This document shows, piece by piece, positions 44,468 to 53,776 of a stretch of 64,000 bases of DNA; positions within the stretch are counted from its first letter, which is position 1, and every line of letters starts with the position of its first letter. The notes under the pieces were generated by a model. The model was not told where the DNA came from. It saw only the letters and a list, made by a program, of their open reading frames with translations, and did no database searches. The translations under genes and the position numbers were made by a program. The stretch is taken from positions 1-64,000 of the forward strand of contig JAGYJP010000003.1 in the NCBI GenBank assembly GCA_018402075.1. The letters run 5' to 3'. Source of the stretch: Candidatus Nanopelagicales bacterium (GTDB lineage Bacteria > Actinomycetota > Actinomycetes > S36-B12).

Positions 44468-45246
44468 GCCGACACCTCTTCACCCGAAAGAATCGCGTCT
44501 GCATCTTTCCGACCACCGGTTATGTATTCGACAACTTCACCGCTATTCGTTTCAGTGGTCTTCAATCTGGTGACCATGGTGCCTAGGTAGAGAACATAGA
44601 TGTAGTCAGCGACTTGGAATACGTCTTGAAGGTTATGAGAGATGATCACAACGCCCAAGCCGTTGTCCGCAAGTCTCCTGACCAAGTTAAGAACCTGTTC
44701 GGTTTGAGCGACACCGAGTGCGGCTGTGGGCTCGTCCAGGATCACAACCTTGTTGTTCCACAAAACTGAACGCGCAATGGCCACGGTTTGTCTTTGTCCC
44801 CCGGAAAGACTCGAAACCTTCTGGCGCAGAGATGACATTGTTCGCACGGAGAGGCTCTGCAGTGTTTCGCCGGCTCTAGACTCCATATGTGCTTCGTCGA
44901 GTGCAATTCCGCGCTTCATTTCCCTGCCTAGGAACATGTTCTGAACAATGTCCAGGTTGTCGCAGAGAGCGAGATCCTGATACACAACCTCAATGCCAAG
45001 GGCAGAAGCATGTTTCGGATCTTCCAAATCGACTTCTTTGCCTTCAAAATAAATGGTTCCGCCGTCGAATGGTTGAATACCGGCCAATCCCTTAATCAGG
45101 GTGGATTTTCCGGCGCCGTTATCTCCCACAAGGGCTGTGACCGATCCAGTGTGGACCGCAAAGTCTATTCCGCGAAGAACATCGACGGCGCCAAAACTCT
45201 TGGTTACTCCTCGGACTTCGAGGATGGGCATTGAGTCATCTGTCAT
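44464..45246 (-). CDS. xylG: Xylose ABC transporter ATP-binding protein, single domain
   Basis: A 260-residue ATPase: GDNGAGKSTLIKGLAG (Walker A, ~38-53), LSGGQRQTVAIAR (signature, ~143-155) and VVILDEPTAALG (Walker B). Unlike the 493-residue two-domain RhaT it has only one nucleotide-binding domain, as is common for actinobacterial sugar ABC systems with XylH-size permeases; it should act as a homodimer. A strong hairpin separates it from xylF, which may lower its expression. Confidence 0.88.
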   Translation of the reverse strand: MTDDSMPILEVRGVTKSFGAVDVLRGIDFAVHTGSVTALVGDNGAGKSTLIKGLAGIQPFDGGTIYFEGKEVDLEDPKHASALGIEVVYQDLALCDNLDIVQNMFLGREMKRGIALDEAHMESRAGETLQSLSVRTMSSLRQKVSSLSGGQRQTVAIARSVLWNNKVVILDEPTAALGVAQTEQVLNLVRRLADNGLGVVIISHNLQDVFQVADYIYVLYLGTMVTRLKTTETNSGEVVEYITGGRKDADAILSGEEVSA

Positions 45247-45346
45247 GTGGAAATCCCTTTTTTCGCTGACTACACACTGTAGAAGTTGATCGCAGTCTGT
45301 GGTGGGTATTTCGGGATATTGGCTGGGAAAAAATCAGTGAAGTGAA

Positions 45347-45378
45347 CTGTGGGCTCGTGCACACGCACGAGCCCACAG
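45347..45378 (-). terminator. Perfect 14-bp intercistronic hairpin between xylF and xylG
   Basis: CTGTGGGCTCGTGC and GCACGAGCCCACAG form a perfect 14-bp stem with a 4-nt ACAC loop, 16 bp after the xylF stop. On the minus strand a T6 run occurs about 17 nt further on. It could be a partial terminator or an mRNA 3'-end stabiliser that keeps binding-protein transcripts in excess over xylGH. Confidence 0.75.
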
Positions 45379-45393
45379 CCTCACAAATAACTA

Positions 45394-46530
45394 CTACTGA
45401 ATACCGAGTTCGGTACAAGCAGCGGCTACATCGCCCGCGCAAAGTGCTGCGACATCGAAGCCATCGGTGGCAGCAATGACGTCAGAGACGTTGGCTGCGT
45501 AGATGATGACTGGATCCGAGTACTTAGCAGGAACGGTGACGCCATTGATGTCGATTGAACTTTCGACAGCAGGTGACTCGCCATTGAGCAGTGCAATTGC
45601 GAGTGCCGAAGCATCGCCAGCCTCAAGAACGGTGTTCTTGAACACTGTCATGCACTGCTTGCCAAGAAGAACGTTCTGCAGACCACCGGTGGTTGCATCT
45701 TGTCCCGTTACGGGGATCAGGACACCGTTCTTGTCGTTGACTGCAATTGCAGCTCCGCCAAGACCATCGTTTGCAGCGAGAACGCCATCGATCTGTCCAC
45801 CAAGGTCGGTGAACATCTGTTCGTAGATGACTCCACCTTGCTGGTTATCCCAATCGGGGACTGACTCGTCCTTGACGGGTGTCACACCGGCAGCTGTAAG
45901 GGTGGTTTCGTAACCTTCCTTGAACATTGCGGCGTTGCCGTCAGTTGGTGAACCGTTCAGGAACACGACCGCAGCAGCAGCGGGGTCAATGCCCTTGTCG
46001 CCGAGGCACTTCAGAAGACCCTCAGCCTGCAACTGTCCAACCTTTACGTTGTCAAATGACACGTAGTAGTCAGCAGGTGCGAATGGACGGTCATAAGCGA
46101 TAACGGGAATGCCCTGTGCCTTTGCCTTTTCAGCAACGGTTGCACCGGAACCATTCAGGTCAACGAGAACCATGACACCGCAACCGCCGGCGAGCATTTG
46201 ATCGCCAATGGTGAGGTACTGGGTGGTGTCACCCTGTGCGTTCTGAATGTCTGCGGTGAAGCCAGCTGCTTCAAGTGCGGACTGAATTGCAGGACGGTCC
46301 TGGTTTTCCCAGCGGTCAGATGACTGACTGTCTGGGAGAATGACGCATGCATTGCCGCTGGTGCCGGCAGCTGCCTCAGTGGTTTCCTCAGTTGTCGCCT
46401 CGGATGTTTCCTCGATTACTTCAGCAACAGTTTCCGTAGCGGCATCAGTTGTGTCGCTTGAGCTACATGAAGTGAGGAGCAGTGCAGCAGCCGCGGTACC
46501 CGCGAGAGCCACGTAGAGCTTCTTTTTCAT
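45394..46530 (-). CDS. xylF: Xylose ABC transporter substrate-binding lipoprotein
   Basis: A 378-residue lipoprotein. The signal peptide ends in the lipobox AALLLTSCSSS, followed by a Thr/Glu-rich linker and a type 1 periplasmic-binding domain (QNAQGDTTQYLTIGDQMLAGG, then VIAYDRPFAPADYYVSFDNV, typical of XylF). VTGQDATTGGLQNVLLGKQ matches the XylF ligand hinge. It binds D-xylose for the XylG/XylH transporter. It lies 57 bp after xylA, with a small hairpin between them. Confidence 0.89.
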   Translation of the reverse strand: MKKKLYVALAGTAAAALLLTSCSSSDTTDAATETVAEVIEETSEATTEETTEAAAGTSGNACVILPDSQSSDRWENQDRPAIQSALEAAGFTADIQNAQGDTTQYLTIGDQMLAGGCGVMVLVDLNGSGATVAEKAKAQGIPVIAYDRPFAPADYYVSFDNVKVGQLQAEGLLKCLGDKGIDPAAAAVVFLNGSPTDGNAAMFKEGYETTLTAAGVTPVKDESVPDWDNQQGGVIYEQMFTDLGGQIDGVLAANDGLGGAAIAVNDKNGVLIPVTGQDATTGGLQNVLLGKQCMTVFKNTVLEAGDASALAIALLNGESPAVESSIDINGVTVPAKYSDPVIIYAANVSDVIAATDGFDVAALCAGDVAAACTELGIQ

Positions 46531-46544
46531 TTGTTTCCTTCCCC

Positions 46545-46561
46545 AGCGAGTATTTCTCGCT
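46545..46561. other. Small hairpin between xylA and xylF
   Basis: AGCGAG and CTCGCT form a 6-bp stem around TATTT just before the xylF ribosome site. No U-run follows. It may be an RNA-processing or stability element within the operon transcript. Confidence 0.45.
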
Positions 46562-46587
46562 CAGTGATTTTCGTGCATAGATATCTA

Positions 46588-47754
46588 TTACGAGATTCCG
46601 AGGATTCGATCTATTACTAGTTGATCGAGTGCCTCGTTTGCGTATCCACGTGCCGCTAATGCAGCAACATCGAATTGCTCATTGAGTAATCGATCGGCGG
46701 TAGCGGTGGAATAACTACCAACGGTCGATTCCGCGAGTTCGGGAACACTGGCAGCAGACAGTGCTTCTTTTACTCGGGGATCTTGGTCGAACTCGCGTGC
46801 CTTGGCAGCGAGTGCGAGATAGGTGCGCATACAGCCTCTGGCAAAGTCCCAGATTCCATCGCCCCATTCGTTGCGGTACGGGCGAGCATCGAAATGCTTC
46901 GGCCCGTTGTAGTCCGAGTTCTCAAGGAGTCGGACCAACATGAAGTCATCTTTAATACCCTCGGAACCGAAGCGAAGGTCCTGGTCGAATCGGCCAATTT
47001 TCTGGTCGTTGAGATCAATGTGATAGAGCTTTCCTTGCCACAATGCCTGAGCCACGCCTTGGAAGAAACTCAGGCCAGCCATGGTTTCATGGGCGACCTC
47101 GGGGTTGAGTCCCACCATGTCAGGGAACTCGAGTTCATTAATGAAGGCCATGGCGTGACCGATGGTCGGCAGGAAAGTGTCTCCGCGGGGTTCATTGGGC
47201 TTGGGCTCCAAAGCGAAACGGATTTCGTATTTCTTGTCATTGACGTAGCCGCACAGAAAGTCGAGTGCTTCTTTGTATCGGGAGAGTGCATCTGCCGGAT
47301 TCTTGCTCGCGGCACTCTCCACACCCTCGCGCCCGCCCCACAACACATAGGTCGGTGCACCGAGTTCCGCGGCTACATCAATATTGCGCAATGTTTTTTG
47401 GATTGCATAGCGACGAACATTGCGATCATTTGAAGTGAATGCTCCGTCTTTGAACACGGGATGCCAGAAAAGGTTGGTGGTTGCCATGGAGCACACCACT
47501 CCTGTTTCATCTAAGACTTTTTTGAATGCGTCGAGTTCAGCGCGACGTTGAGATTCTGGTGCACCGAATGTCATGAGGTCGTCGTCATGGAACGACACAC
47601 CCCACGCGCCAATATCGGCCAAGCCGCGAATAAAGTCCGCGTTGCTCACCGGTGGACGAGTGCTGTCGCCAAAGGGATCGCGGCCAGGATGCCCGATGGT
47701 CCACAGACCAAATGAGAACTTGTCTTCGGGTACGGGGGTTAGTCGATCACTCAT
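46588..47754 (-). CDS. xylA: Xylose isomerase
   Basis: A 388-residue actinobacterial-type xylose isomerase. The catalytic His lies in WGVSFHDDDLMTFG (about 50-63), the metal-binding Glu in FALEPKPNEPRGDT (about 175-188), and further ligands in HIDLNDQKIGRFDQDLRFG. It converts D-xylose to D-xylulose. The open frame extends to 47994, but the family N-terminus begins at ATG 47754 (MSDRLTPVPEDKFSFGLW). First gene of the xylose operon. No xylulokinase gene is present in the window. Confidence 0.94.
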   Translation of the reverse strand: MSDRLTPVPEDKFSFGLWTIGHPGRDPFGDSTRPPVSNADFIRGLADIGAWGVSFHDDDLMTFGAPESQRRAELDAFKKVLDETGVVCSMATTNLFWHPVFKDGAFTSNDRNVRRYAIQKTLRNIDVAAELGAPTYVLWGGREGVESAASKNPADALSRYKEALDFLCGYVNDKKYEIRFALEPKPNEPRGDTFLPTIGHAMAFINELEFPDMVGLNPEVAHETMAGLSFFQGVAQALWQGKLYHIDLNDQKIGRFDQDLRFGSEGIKDDFMLVRLLENSDYNGPKHFDARPYRNEWGDGIWDFARGCMRTYLALAAKAREFDQDPRVKEALSAASVPELAESTVGSYSTATADRLLNEQFDVAALAARGYANEALDQLVIDRILGIS

Positions 47755-47793
47755 GTGCTGATTTCGCCTGCCCTGTCTGTGGCTCGGATAAAT

Positions 47794-47810
47794 TGTTGTG
47801 AGCGACAACA
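47794..47810. promoter_or_regulatory. Candidate ROK/XylR operator before xylA
   Basis: TGTTGT-GAGCG-ACAACA is an inverted repeat (6-bp arms, 5-bp centre) that starts 40 bp upstream of the xylA start codon. Position and form suit a repressor site for the ROK regulator encoded in the same operon. I saw no second copy in the xyl region. Confidence 0.6.
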
Positions 47811-47878
47811 TATGCGCAAAGTCCCTACCAGACCAGAAAAAATGGAAACTTTTCAGACACCTTCTGATAACAATCCGG

Positions 47879-48751
47879 TTACGAGAGCGAAACCTGAATG
47901 AAGCGTTGATAGCTGGTGGGTTCAGTGCCAAAGAACATGGACGGCTCCACCGCTTCGACCTCCAAAACGGTGGGTTCACCCACGTGGTTGTCAATCAGGT
48001 CAATTCGGGCATAAAGGGGGGCGCCGAATCTGCCTGTGACATATGCCATCACCTGATCCGCCAATTTACGCTGGTCAGGTCGCGGCGAACGAGCCGTGAT
48101 GTCCTCTTGGAGGTAGAGACCGTGTACTCGCTCCGCCTCCAAATCCTTGTGAAGGAGGGGGCCCTTACGAATCGCGTGCGAATAATCACCACCTATATAT
48201 AGGAGTGCTGTTTCACCGTCTACGTCAACGTGATCGAGATACGGCTGAATCATGGCACTCTTCTTGGCCGCAACAATCAGGTCAATTAAGCCCTGGGCTG
48301 CCTGCACACTTGTACTGTCCGCGGCAGATAAACGCACCGTATCCCGACTTCCAGCAGAGACAGTTGGCTTCACAACATAATCCACCGAGGGCGGGACAAC
48401 CCATGTATCGTGAGCGGTCGAGACAAATTGAGTATCGATAACGGGGATACCCGCATTATGTAAATCCCGGAGGTAGGTCTTATTGGTGCTCCACGAAATT
48501 AACTCAGCAGAGTTTTTAACCTTAGAGCCAAGTGAATTCACCCATGCAAGAAATCGCGGCAGGTGGTCGGTGTAATCCCACGTATTGCGAACTATTACTA
48601 GATCAAAAGAATCCCAGTTCACCGCAGGATCAGACCAAATGACCGGTGTCGCCTCGATACCGGCTTCTGCAAAGTGAGTAATTAAAGGTTGATCATCCGG
48701 ATCTAGATCCGGAAGTTCAGTACACGTTGCGAGAGCGATTCGAGTGGACAC
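47879..48751 (-). CDS. ATP-grasp domain protein, RimK-like
   Basis: A 290-residue protein with an ATP-grasp layout. The N-terminal pre-ATP-grasp region has VIVRNTWDYTDHLPRFLAWV (about 52-71). Then come NKTYLRDLHNAGIPVIDT, the lid and nucleotide strand VDYVVKPTVSAGSRDTV, and the metal-binding end LEVEAVEPSMFF. Such enzymes ligate carboxylates to amines; the substrates are unknown. It stands between the xylose operon and the lipoprotein gene, separately from both. Confidence 0.8.
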   Translation of the reverse strand: MSTRIALATCTELPDLDPDDQPLITHFAEAGIEATPVIWSDPAVNWDSFDLVIVRNTWDYTDHLPRFLAWVNSLGSKVKNSAELISWSTNKTYLRDLHNAGIPVIDTQFVSTAHDTWVVPPSVDYVVKPTVSAGSRDTVRLSAADSTSVQAAQGLIDLIVAAKKSAMIQPYLDHVDVDGETALLYIGGDYSHAIRKGPLLHKDLEAERVHGLYLQEDITARSPRPDQRKLADQVMAYVTGRFGAPLYARIDLIDNHVGEPTVLEVEAVEPSMFFGTEPTSYQRFIQVSLS

Positions 48752-48771
48752 CGGTCAAAGGTACTTGGTTA

Positions 48772-49196
48772 CTAGGAAACAACCACCACAATATTGCGTG
48801 TGGCACCATCAGGGTTGGTCACAGTAATGACTGCGGTACCCACGGAAAGCGCTTTTGCACCCGGGTTGAAGATTGCGCTTCCATCGTCATACCCCTGGGT
48901 GATTTCCAAAACCTCAGGGTTGTCCACTGAAATGACCGTATTCACGGGGTCGTCGGAGAGAATGTCAATAAAGTCACCGACAACTGCTGATGCGTCTGTC
49001 TGATCAACAGCAATAATGACCGGGGCAACATTTGCGTGGCCTCCTCGGACATTTCAGATGACGTGGTTTCGGTGGACGAATCATCGCTGCTCGAGCAACC
49101 GGCAAGCACGGCCACACCCAGAAGGCCAGCTGCACCCAATGCTGCTGCTTTGGTTGCCACGGCTGTTGTTGCCGATGCCTTGCGTGTCCTGATCAT
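48772..49196 (-). CDS. Lipoprotein with an Ig-like domain, frameshifted
   Basis: The N-terminal frame encodes a signal peptide with lipobox GVAVLAGCSSS and a Ser/Thr/Glu linker to MSEEAT. Near 49036-49044 the frame shifts by one missing base. Continuing in the next frame gives NVAPVIIAVDQTDASAVVGD, then SVDNPEVLEITQGYDDGSAI and VGTAVITVTNPDG, a beta-sandwich-like domain ending NIVVVVS at 48772. Without the shift the protein would be only 84 residues with an unrelated tail. The domain resembles bacterial Ig-like surface modules. Function unknown. Confidence 0.7.
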
Positions 49197-49279
49197 GTTT
49201 TCTCCTTGAATTGATTGAAGTTATAACTCTTTTGACGGACGCGGCTGCACAAATGTTCCACCGCCAGCGGGAAATCTAC

Positions 49280-49717
49280 TCACATCAAGCTATTGAGTTG
49301 GGCTACCCGAGCCGCGTGTCGCCCACCATCAAATGACGTTTCAATGAACACTTGAATGAGCTGCTGGGCGATTGCCGGTTCGGTTGCCCTCTCGCCCAAG
49401 CAGGCAATATTTGCGTCGTTATGGGCCCTAGCGAGTTGAGCATCTTCGACGGTGCGCAACACGGCACCTCTAATTCCATGGATCTTATTTGCGGCCATGC
49501 AGATCCCCTGTCCACTACCGCACACACCGATACCAATCTGAGCATCACCTGAGGCAACTACTCGACCCAGTTCGGCGCCGTATTCCGGGTAATCCACCCG
49601 CTCGGTGCTGTAGGTACCGACATCGTGCACTTGGTGACCATTTTCCAAAAGCCACGCACTCAGGAAACTCTTCAAAGCGAATCCCGCGTGATCAGAGCCC
49701 AATGCAATAATCATCAT
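49280..49717 (-). CDS. rpiB: Ribose-5-phosphate isomerase B
   Basis: About 145 residues of the RpiB/LacAB family. IALGSDHAGFALK near the start, GICVCGSGQG-like GIGVCGSGQGICMAANK with the catalytic Cys (about 65), and NDANIACLGER (about 98-108) are diagnostic. It interconverts ribose 5-phosphate and ribulose 5-phosphate. Codons upstream of 49717 are unlikely to be used, since MIIALGSDHAG is the family N-terminus. It is divergent from rbsK, about 60 bp apart, and links pentose uptake to the pentose phosphate pathway. Confidence 0.92.
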   Translation of the reverse strand: MMIIALGSDHAGFALKSFLSAWLLENGHQVHDVGTYSTERVDYPEYGAELGRVVASGDAQIGIGVCGSGQGICMAANKIHGIRGAVLRTVEDAQLARAHNDANIACLGERATEPAIAQQLIQVFIETSFDGGRHAARVAQLNSLM

Positions 49718-49780
49718 TATCCTTCGGTTCGGGGAAAACCTCCCTGCGCGACCATTCTCCCACCATGAAAGTATCCACTT

Positions 49781-50740
49781 GTGAACCAACCCGAGCCAGG
49801 CTCAAAACCCATCATTGTTGTAGTTGGCAGCCTCAATACCGACCTCGTGCTTCACATTGAACACTTCCCCCATGAAGGGGAGACCGTGCTCGGAGATTCA
49901 ATGACCCAAGAACCTGGGGGTAAGGGTCTGAATCAGGCAGTTGCCGCGAGTCGGGCGGGCGGGTCGGTTGCGCTCATCGGTGCCGTCGGTGCCGATTCAT
50001 TTGGTCGTCACCTAAAGGAAGTGCTCGCAGCCGAAAACGTCAAAGATTTCGTTGACACTGACCCAACCCATGCGACCGGAACTGCGGTAATTGAGGTCGA
50101 GGCAGGCGGTGCGAATCGAATTATTGTGGTAGCTGGCGCGAATGACCATGTCAACGCGGATCGCGTTGAGGAACAGCTGCGGGCCCTTTCCAGCCAACAT
50201 CGCATTGGCGTTGTTTTGGTGCAAGGTGAAATTGATCCTGAAGCAACCGAACGCGCTCTTGTGGTGGGTCAGGAACTTGGTGCACTGACGGTTCTCAACC
50301 CTGCACCCATGCGCGATTTCCCTCGGCGCGTATTTGCCAGCACCGACTACCTGATACCCAATGAATTTGAGGCCCGAGAACTGGCCGCTCTCTCAGATTT
50401 GCCATTGACCTCCATGCTCGACTGTGTCGAGGCCGCTAACTCCATGGTGGATCTTGGGGCAAAGAACGTGATTGTGACTCGGGGTGAGAAAGGGGCCGTG
50501 TGGGCAAATGCCAACGGCTCCGGTCAGGCCGGTGCATTTCGAATTGTGCCGGTGGACACGGTTGCCGCGGGCGACTCCTTTTGCGGGGTTTTTGCCTGCG
50601 CCATCAATGAAGGTCAGCCCTTTTCGGAGGCACTTCGTTGGGCAAGTGCAGCAGGTGCATTGACTGCAACTCGAGCAGGCGCAGTGACTTCTTTGCCTCA
50701 ACGTGCAGAGATAATGGAGCTTCTCGACCTCACCGACTAA
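49781..50740 (+). CDS. rbsK: Ribokinase
   Basis: A 319-residue PfkB-family kinase. The ribokinase N-terminal motif is VGSLNTDLVLHIEHFPHEGE, followed by GGKGLNQAVAASRAGG (about 48-63) and the catalytic AAGDSFCGVFACAI (about 262-275). It phosphorylates D-ribose at C5. It starts with GTG and diverges from rpiB. Its TAA overlaps the TAG of the convergent heparinase-like gene in the four bases CTAA. No ribose importer is adjacent. Confidence 0.92.
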   Translation: MNQPEPGSKPIIVVVGSLNTDLVLHIEHFPHEGETVLGDSMTQEPGGKGLNQAVAASRAGGSVALIGAVGADSFGRHLKEVLAAENVKDFVDTDPTHATGTAVIEVEAGGANRIIVVAGANDHVNADRVEEQLRALSSQHRIGVVLVQGEIDPEATERALVVGQELGALTVLNPAPMRDFPRRVFASTDYLIPNEFEARELAALSDLPLTSMLDCVEAANSMVDLGAKNVIVTRGEKGAVWANANGSGQAGAFRIVPVDTVAAGDSFCGVFACAINEGQPFSEALRWASAAGALTATRAGAVTSLPQRAEIMELLDLTD

Positions 50741-52667
50741 TTAGGTGCCGGAAATCCGACCGTAATTGGTGTGCCGTTCCGAGTTATGGTCACCATGGAA
50801 TCGCCAATTGTCACGGGCACTGAGTCAGCGGACCCGCGCGGGACGAAAACTGTGATCATGACTTCCTGCCCTCCCTTTCGCGGAAGTGTGACGGAGCGAG
50901 ATAACACTGCACCAGGTGCCTTCACACCCCAATCGGTTGTATGCCAGGCAATTGACGAACCCTCACGAGCCTGAGCAATATCCCAGATACCCACACCCGC
51001 CTGAACAATGTCAACTTTCTGCTCCCCTGACACCATGGTCAACTGGCCATCAGCATTGCCCTCCACGCCAACACCTGGACTCAACTGCCAACGCTGGGTG
51101 ACATTTCGAGGTGCGTAGTTCTTTCGTTGCTTCTTGGGAACCTTGACCTTGGCACCATTGATGTAGTCCACAACAATAAGTGCGTCTGCCGAGCGAACAT
51201 ATGTCACACAGCGAGTGACTTCAGTTCTCTTCCACGCTTTATCCACCAGGCATGAATAGTCATTTCCCCAATATTCGAGTCAGTGCGCCCTTGTGTTTTG
51301 ACAACACCTTTCCACCGGCTGTAACCGGTATTGGACACGGTAAAAGTTGAGTGCGCCTCACGCTTTTTCACGAATGAGCGCAGTGCACTGGAGTTGTAAC
51401 GGAATGGTCCAGGATCGCCAATCCACTCCACCCCGCGTGAAAACAGCGTCAGGGATCCGCCGTCATCATGTGTGTGCGCGGTGGCGGGACGCTCACCCTT
51501 AAAGCGAAGTGAGTAAAAAGTATCCGGTTGACCTTGTCCGCTAGGAACCCAAGAGTATCTGCCAAAAATGTAACCACCGCTGTATGCCGTGTAAGTCGGG
51601 GTTGGTGGAGTTCCCACAGCGCCGCGGCTGCGCAACCAGTCTGCGCGCCAATCACCGACTCCGAAAGTGTTTCGCAGCGGCACCGACACGGTGTCGCCTA
51701 GCGACTCAAGTGTGAAGTCGGGTCGAACAGCTTGTGACACAAAACTATATAACTGCCCACGCAATTGAGGAATGGGATCCGCTGGAATACCGCAGGTATT
51801 GGCAGCTGCCTCAATCTGGGAGAGAAGCTTCTCCATATACATGGCGTAATGAGGTGAGCCTTCAACATCGCTTCCGTCCTCGTGAATCACGCCACGTGCA
51901 ATTGCAACAAGGTTTCGCCATGCTGCGTTGCGTAAATCAACGTCACCAACATAACAAAACGTCGCCAGTGCCCCGGTCTGACGTACCAAATCAGTGTTGT
52001 TGGCCCCGATCGCAATATCTTTGTTTCGGCGATATGAACGCCACATGCTGGCTGCATCACGAACTGCTGCTTGTTGGATTTTTGGATCGCCCAATGTCTG
52101 TGCGGCGCACGCAAGTGTTTGAGTTCGCAGCCCACCGTAGATCGAGCCATCAATCCATTGGTACATCAGTTGCCGAAATCGGTCCACCATATTTTGATTC
52201 TGAGTGTTGACCCCGCGATACAAAAGTGGAAGTGCCCAATCAAGGGAATGAATGTGACGATTGCCGGAGAGGTCAGCAGAAGCCTGTGCTCGCCAATTTG
52301 GTTGCTGGCTGAGTTTGTAAACACCACCCTTACCCATATCAACCGTGCCATTCATTAATAACTGGGCTTCGGTGCGTTGCTTCTTCACCGACATGGGGAA
52401 CAGTGCCGTGCACCAGGATCCGATACTCGTGGGCATGACTGAAGGTGGTGTTACTACCTCAACGAGTGGCGTCTCAACGGGCACCGTCTGAGCCGGCACC
52501 GGTTCAGCAGGTGGAGTGACTTCTTCAGCAACACTGGGGATGGCTGACATGGAAAGCACCAGAGAAACACTGACTAGACCCGCGACCAGCAGCCTTGTAG
52601 CTGTTCTGTGTTCGCGCGCTGAGGGAAGTTGACCACGTGGGTCCAGCGAGGACATGTACTCCATCAT
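50737..52667 (-). CDS. Secreted heparinase II/III-like polysaccharide lyase, frameshifted
   Basis: The first frame encodes a signal peptide (LLVAGLVSVSLVLSMSAIPSVA), a Pro/Val-rich linker, an alpha-helical toroid (DWALPLLYRGVN, EDGSDVEGSPHYAMYMEKLL) and the beginning of the beta domain (ATAHTHDDGGSLTLFSRGVEW, ALRSFVKKREAHSTFTV). Around 51275-51285 the frame breaks. Adding one G to the GGGG there restores NIGGNDYSCLVDKAWKRTE and runs on to 50737. The full protein is about 640 residues. The HDDGGS and HSTF motifs match Heparinase_II_III proteins, which cleave uronic-acid polysaccharides. The substrate is unknown. Confidence 0.78.
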
Positions 52668-52720
52668 CACCCGAAGTACCCATGCTCTGTCAAGTCAGGG
52701 TACGGCCCGGGCGTGTTTGC

Positions 52721-53672
52721 TTATGGCAATTCAGGTTCAGCGTCAGTTGTCGCGGACATTCGCTCGGTTGCTGCCTTCATTGAGGGCGATGTTGGACCGA
52801 GCACCCAGCCCAAACTCCCCAGCATTGCCGCCACGGCTGGTTTCACCACGGCAAGTGGAATCTTCGGCACATTAATGAGTGATCGTTGACTATCAGTCAT
52901 GGTTGCCGCCGCGCCCGCATAAAGGATGCTGTACGGCGCTTTTGCTGGAAGTGGTAATGGCGCATTTCGCACAAAGCGAGCCGTGCGTTCAGCTCGTTTC
53001 CTCCCATGAGATCTGGCTTAAAGTCTCGAAGTTGTTGTTTCAACTCCGCATAGCTTCGCGGCGGATTCTCCACCCCCACAAGTTCGCCAGCCTTTGCCCA
53101 TTCACGCACATATTGATCTGGTCCACCAGGAATTGGACCTCCCCACACTAAATGTGTGGACAAGAAAGAGTCAGTAAATGCAACGTGGACCCAGCGCAAC
53201 AGATCGGGGTCATTTGCAGAGTAGTCAACTTTCTCGCCATGGCTGTTGATGTACTCGCCTGAAACTTTTCGGTGCATGCCACGCACGCGCGCACACTCCC
53301 GCTCCGCCATGCTCGTGTCACCGAAAGTCACAACGGTCAACCACTGGGTTGTTCCTGCTAGTCGACCGAGTGGATCCTGTTCGTACCGAGAGTGTTCATC
53401 TACTCCGGCTAGGGCACCTGGGTGCAAGGCCTGCATGAGCAGTGATCGGACACCTCCCACAAGTGTGGGTAGTGAGCCATGTACCACCCAAGCTGCAGAA
53501 CCCGGTCCAAAAAGCCTTCATCTGTGCCATGACTGAGTTGTTGCACCCAATCTGGAGTGCCATCGGGCTCACCAGAAACGATTGACCGGAACCCGGCGGC
53601 CGCCTTCTCACGCAGCAGGTTCAAAGGGGCAAGATCTAAGGGCACGAGCTCACTCTGCCTAAAAATGGACAA
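52721..53672 (-). CDS. DUF2236 / MpaB-like oxygenase domain protein, twice frameshifted
   Basis: Three frames join into one DUF2236 (ER-bound oxygenase/latex-clearing-like) protein of about 317 residues. The first frame runs to TDEGF; adding one T to a T5 run near 53512 restores GPGSAAWVVHGSLPTLVGG and LLMQALHPGALAGVDEHS, a core DUF2236 motif. Near 53002 adding one A restores RAERTARFVRNAPLPLPAK and continues to 52721. DTSMAERECARVRGMHRKV and LRWVHVAFTDSFL are family motifs with the heme His residues. Both breaks are single-base losses in short homopolymers. Confidence 0.78.
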
Positions 53673-53704
53673 AACCGCATGTTGAAAAGCCTAGGGTGAA
53701 AAAG

Positions 53705-53741
53705 CCAGCCCGCCGCAAATCGGGGGTATGCGGCGGGCTGG
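53705..53741 (-). terminator. Rho-independent terminator after the HtrA-type gene
   Basis: CCAGCCCGCCGCA and TGCGGCGGGCTGG form a perfect 13-bp GC-rich stem with an 11-nt loop, followed on the minus strand by CTTTTTC. It lies 36 bp after the stop of the protease gene and ends its transcript before the DUF2236 gene. Confidence 0.88.
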
Positions 53742-53776
53742 TTGATACATGTGGATTTATTAATTACTCACGGTGC

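Noticed and set aside
47755..47994. 80-codon extension of xylose isomerase
   Set aside because: It crosses the promoter/operator region and the intergenic gap and lacks similarity to XylA N-termini.
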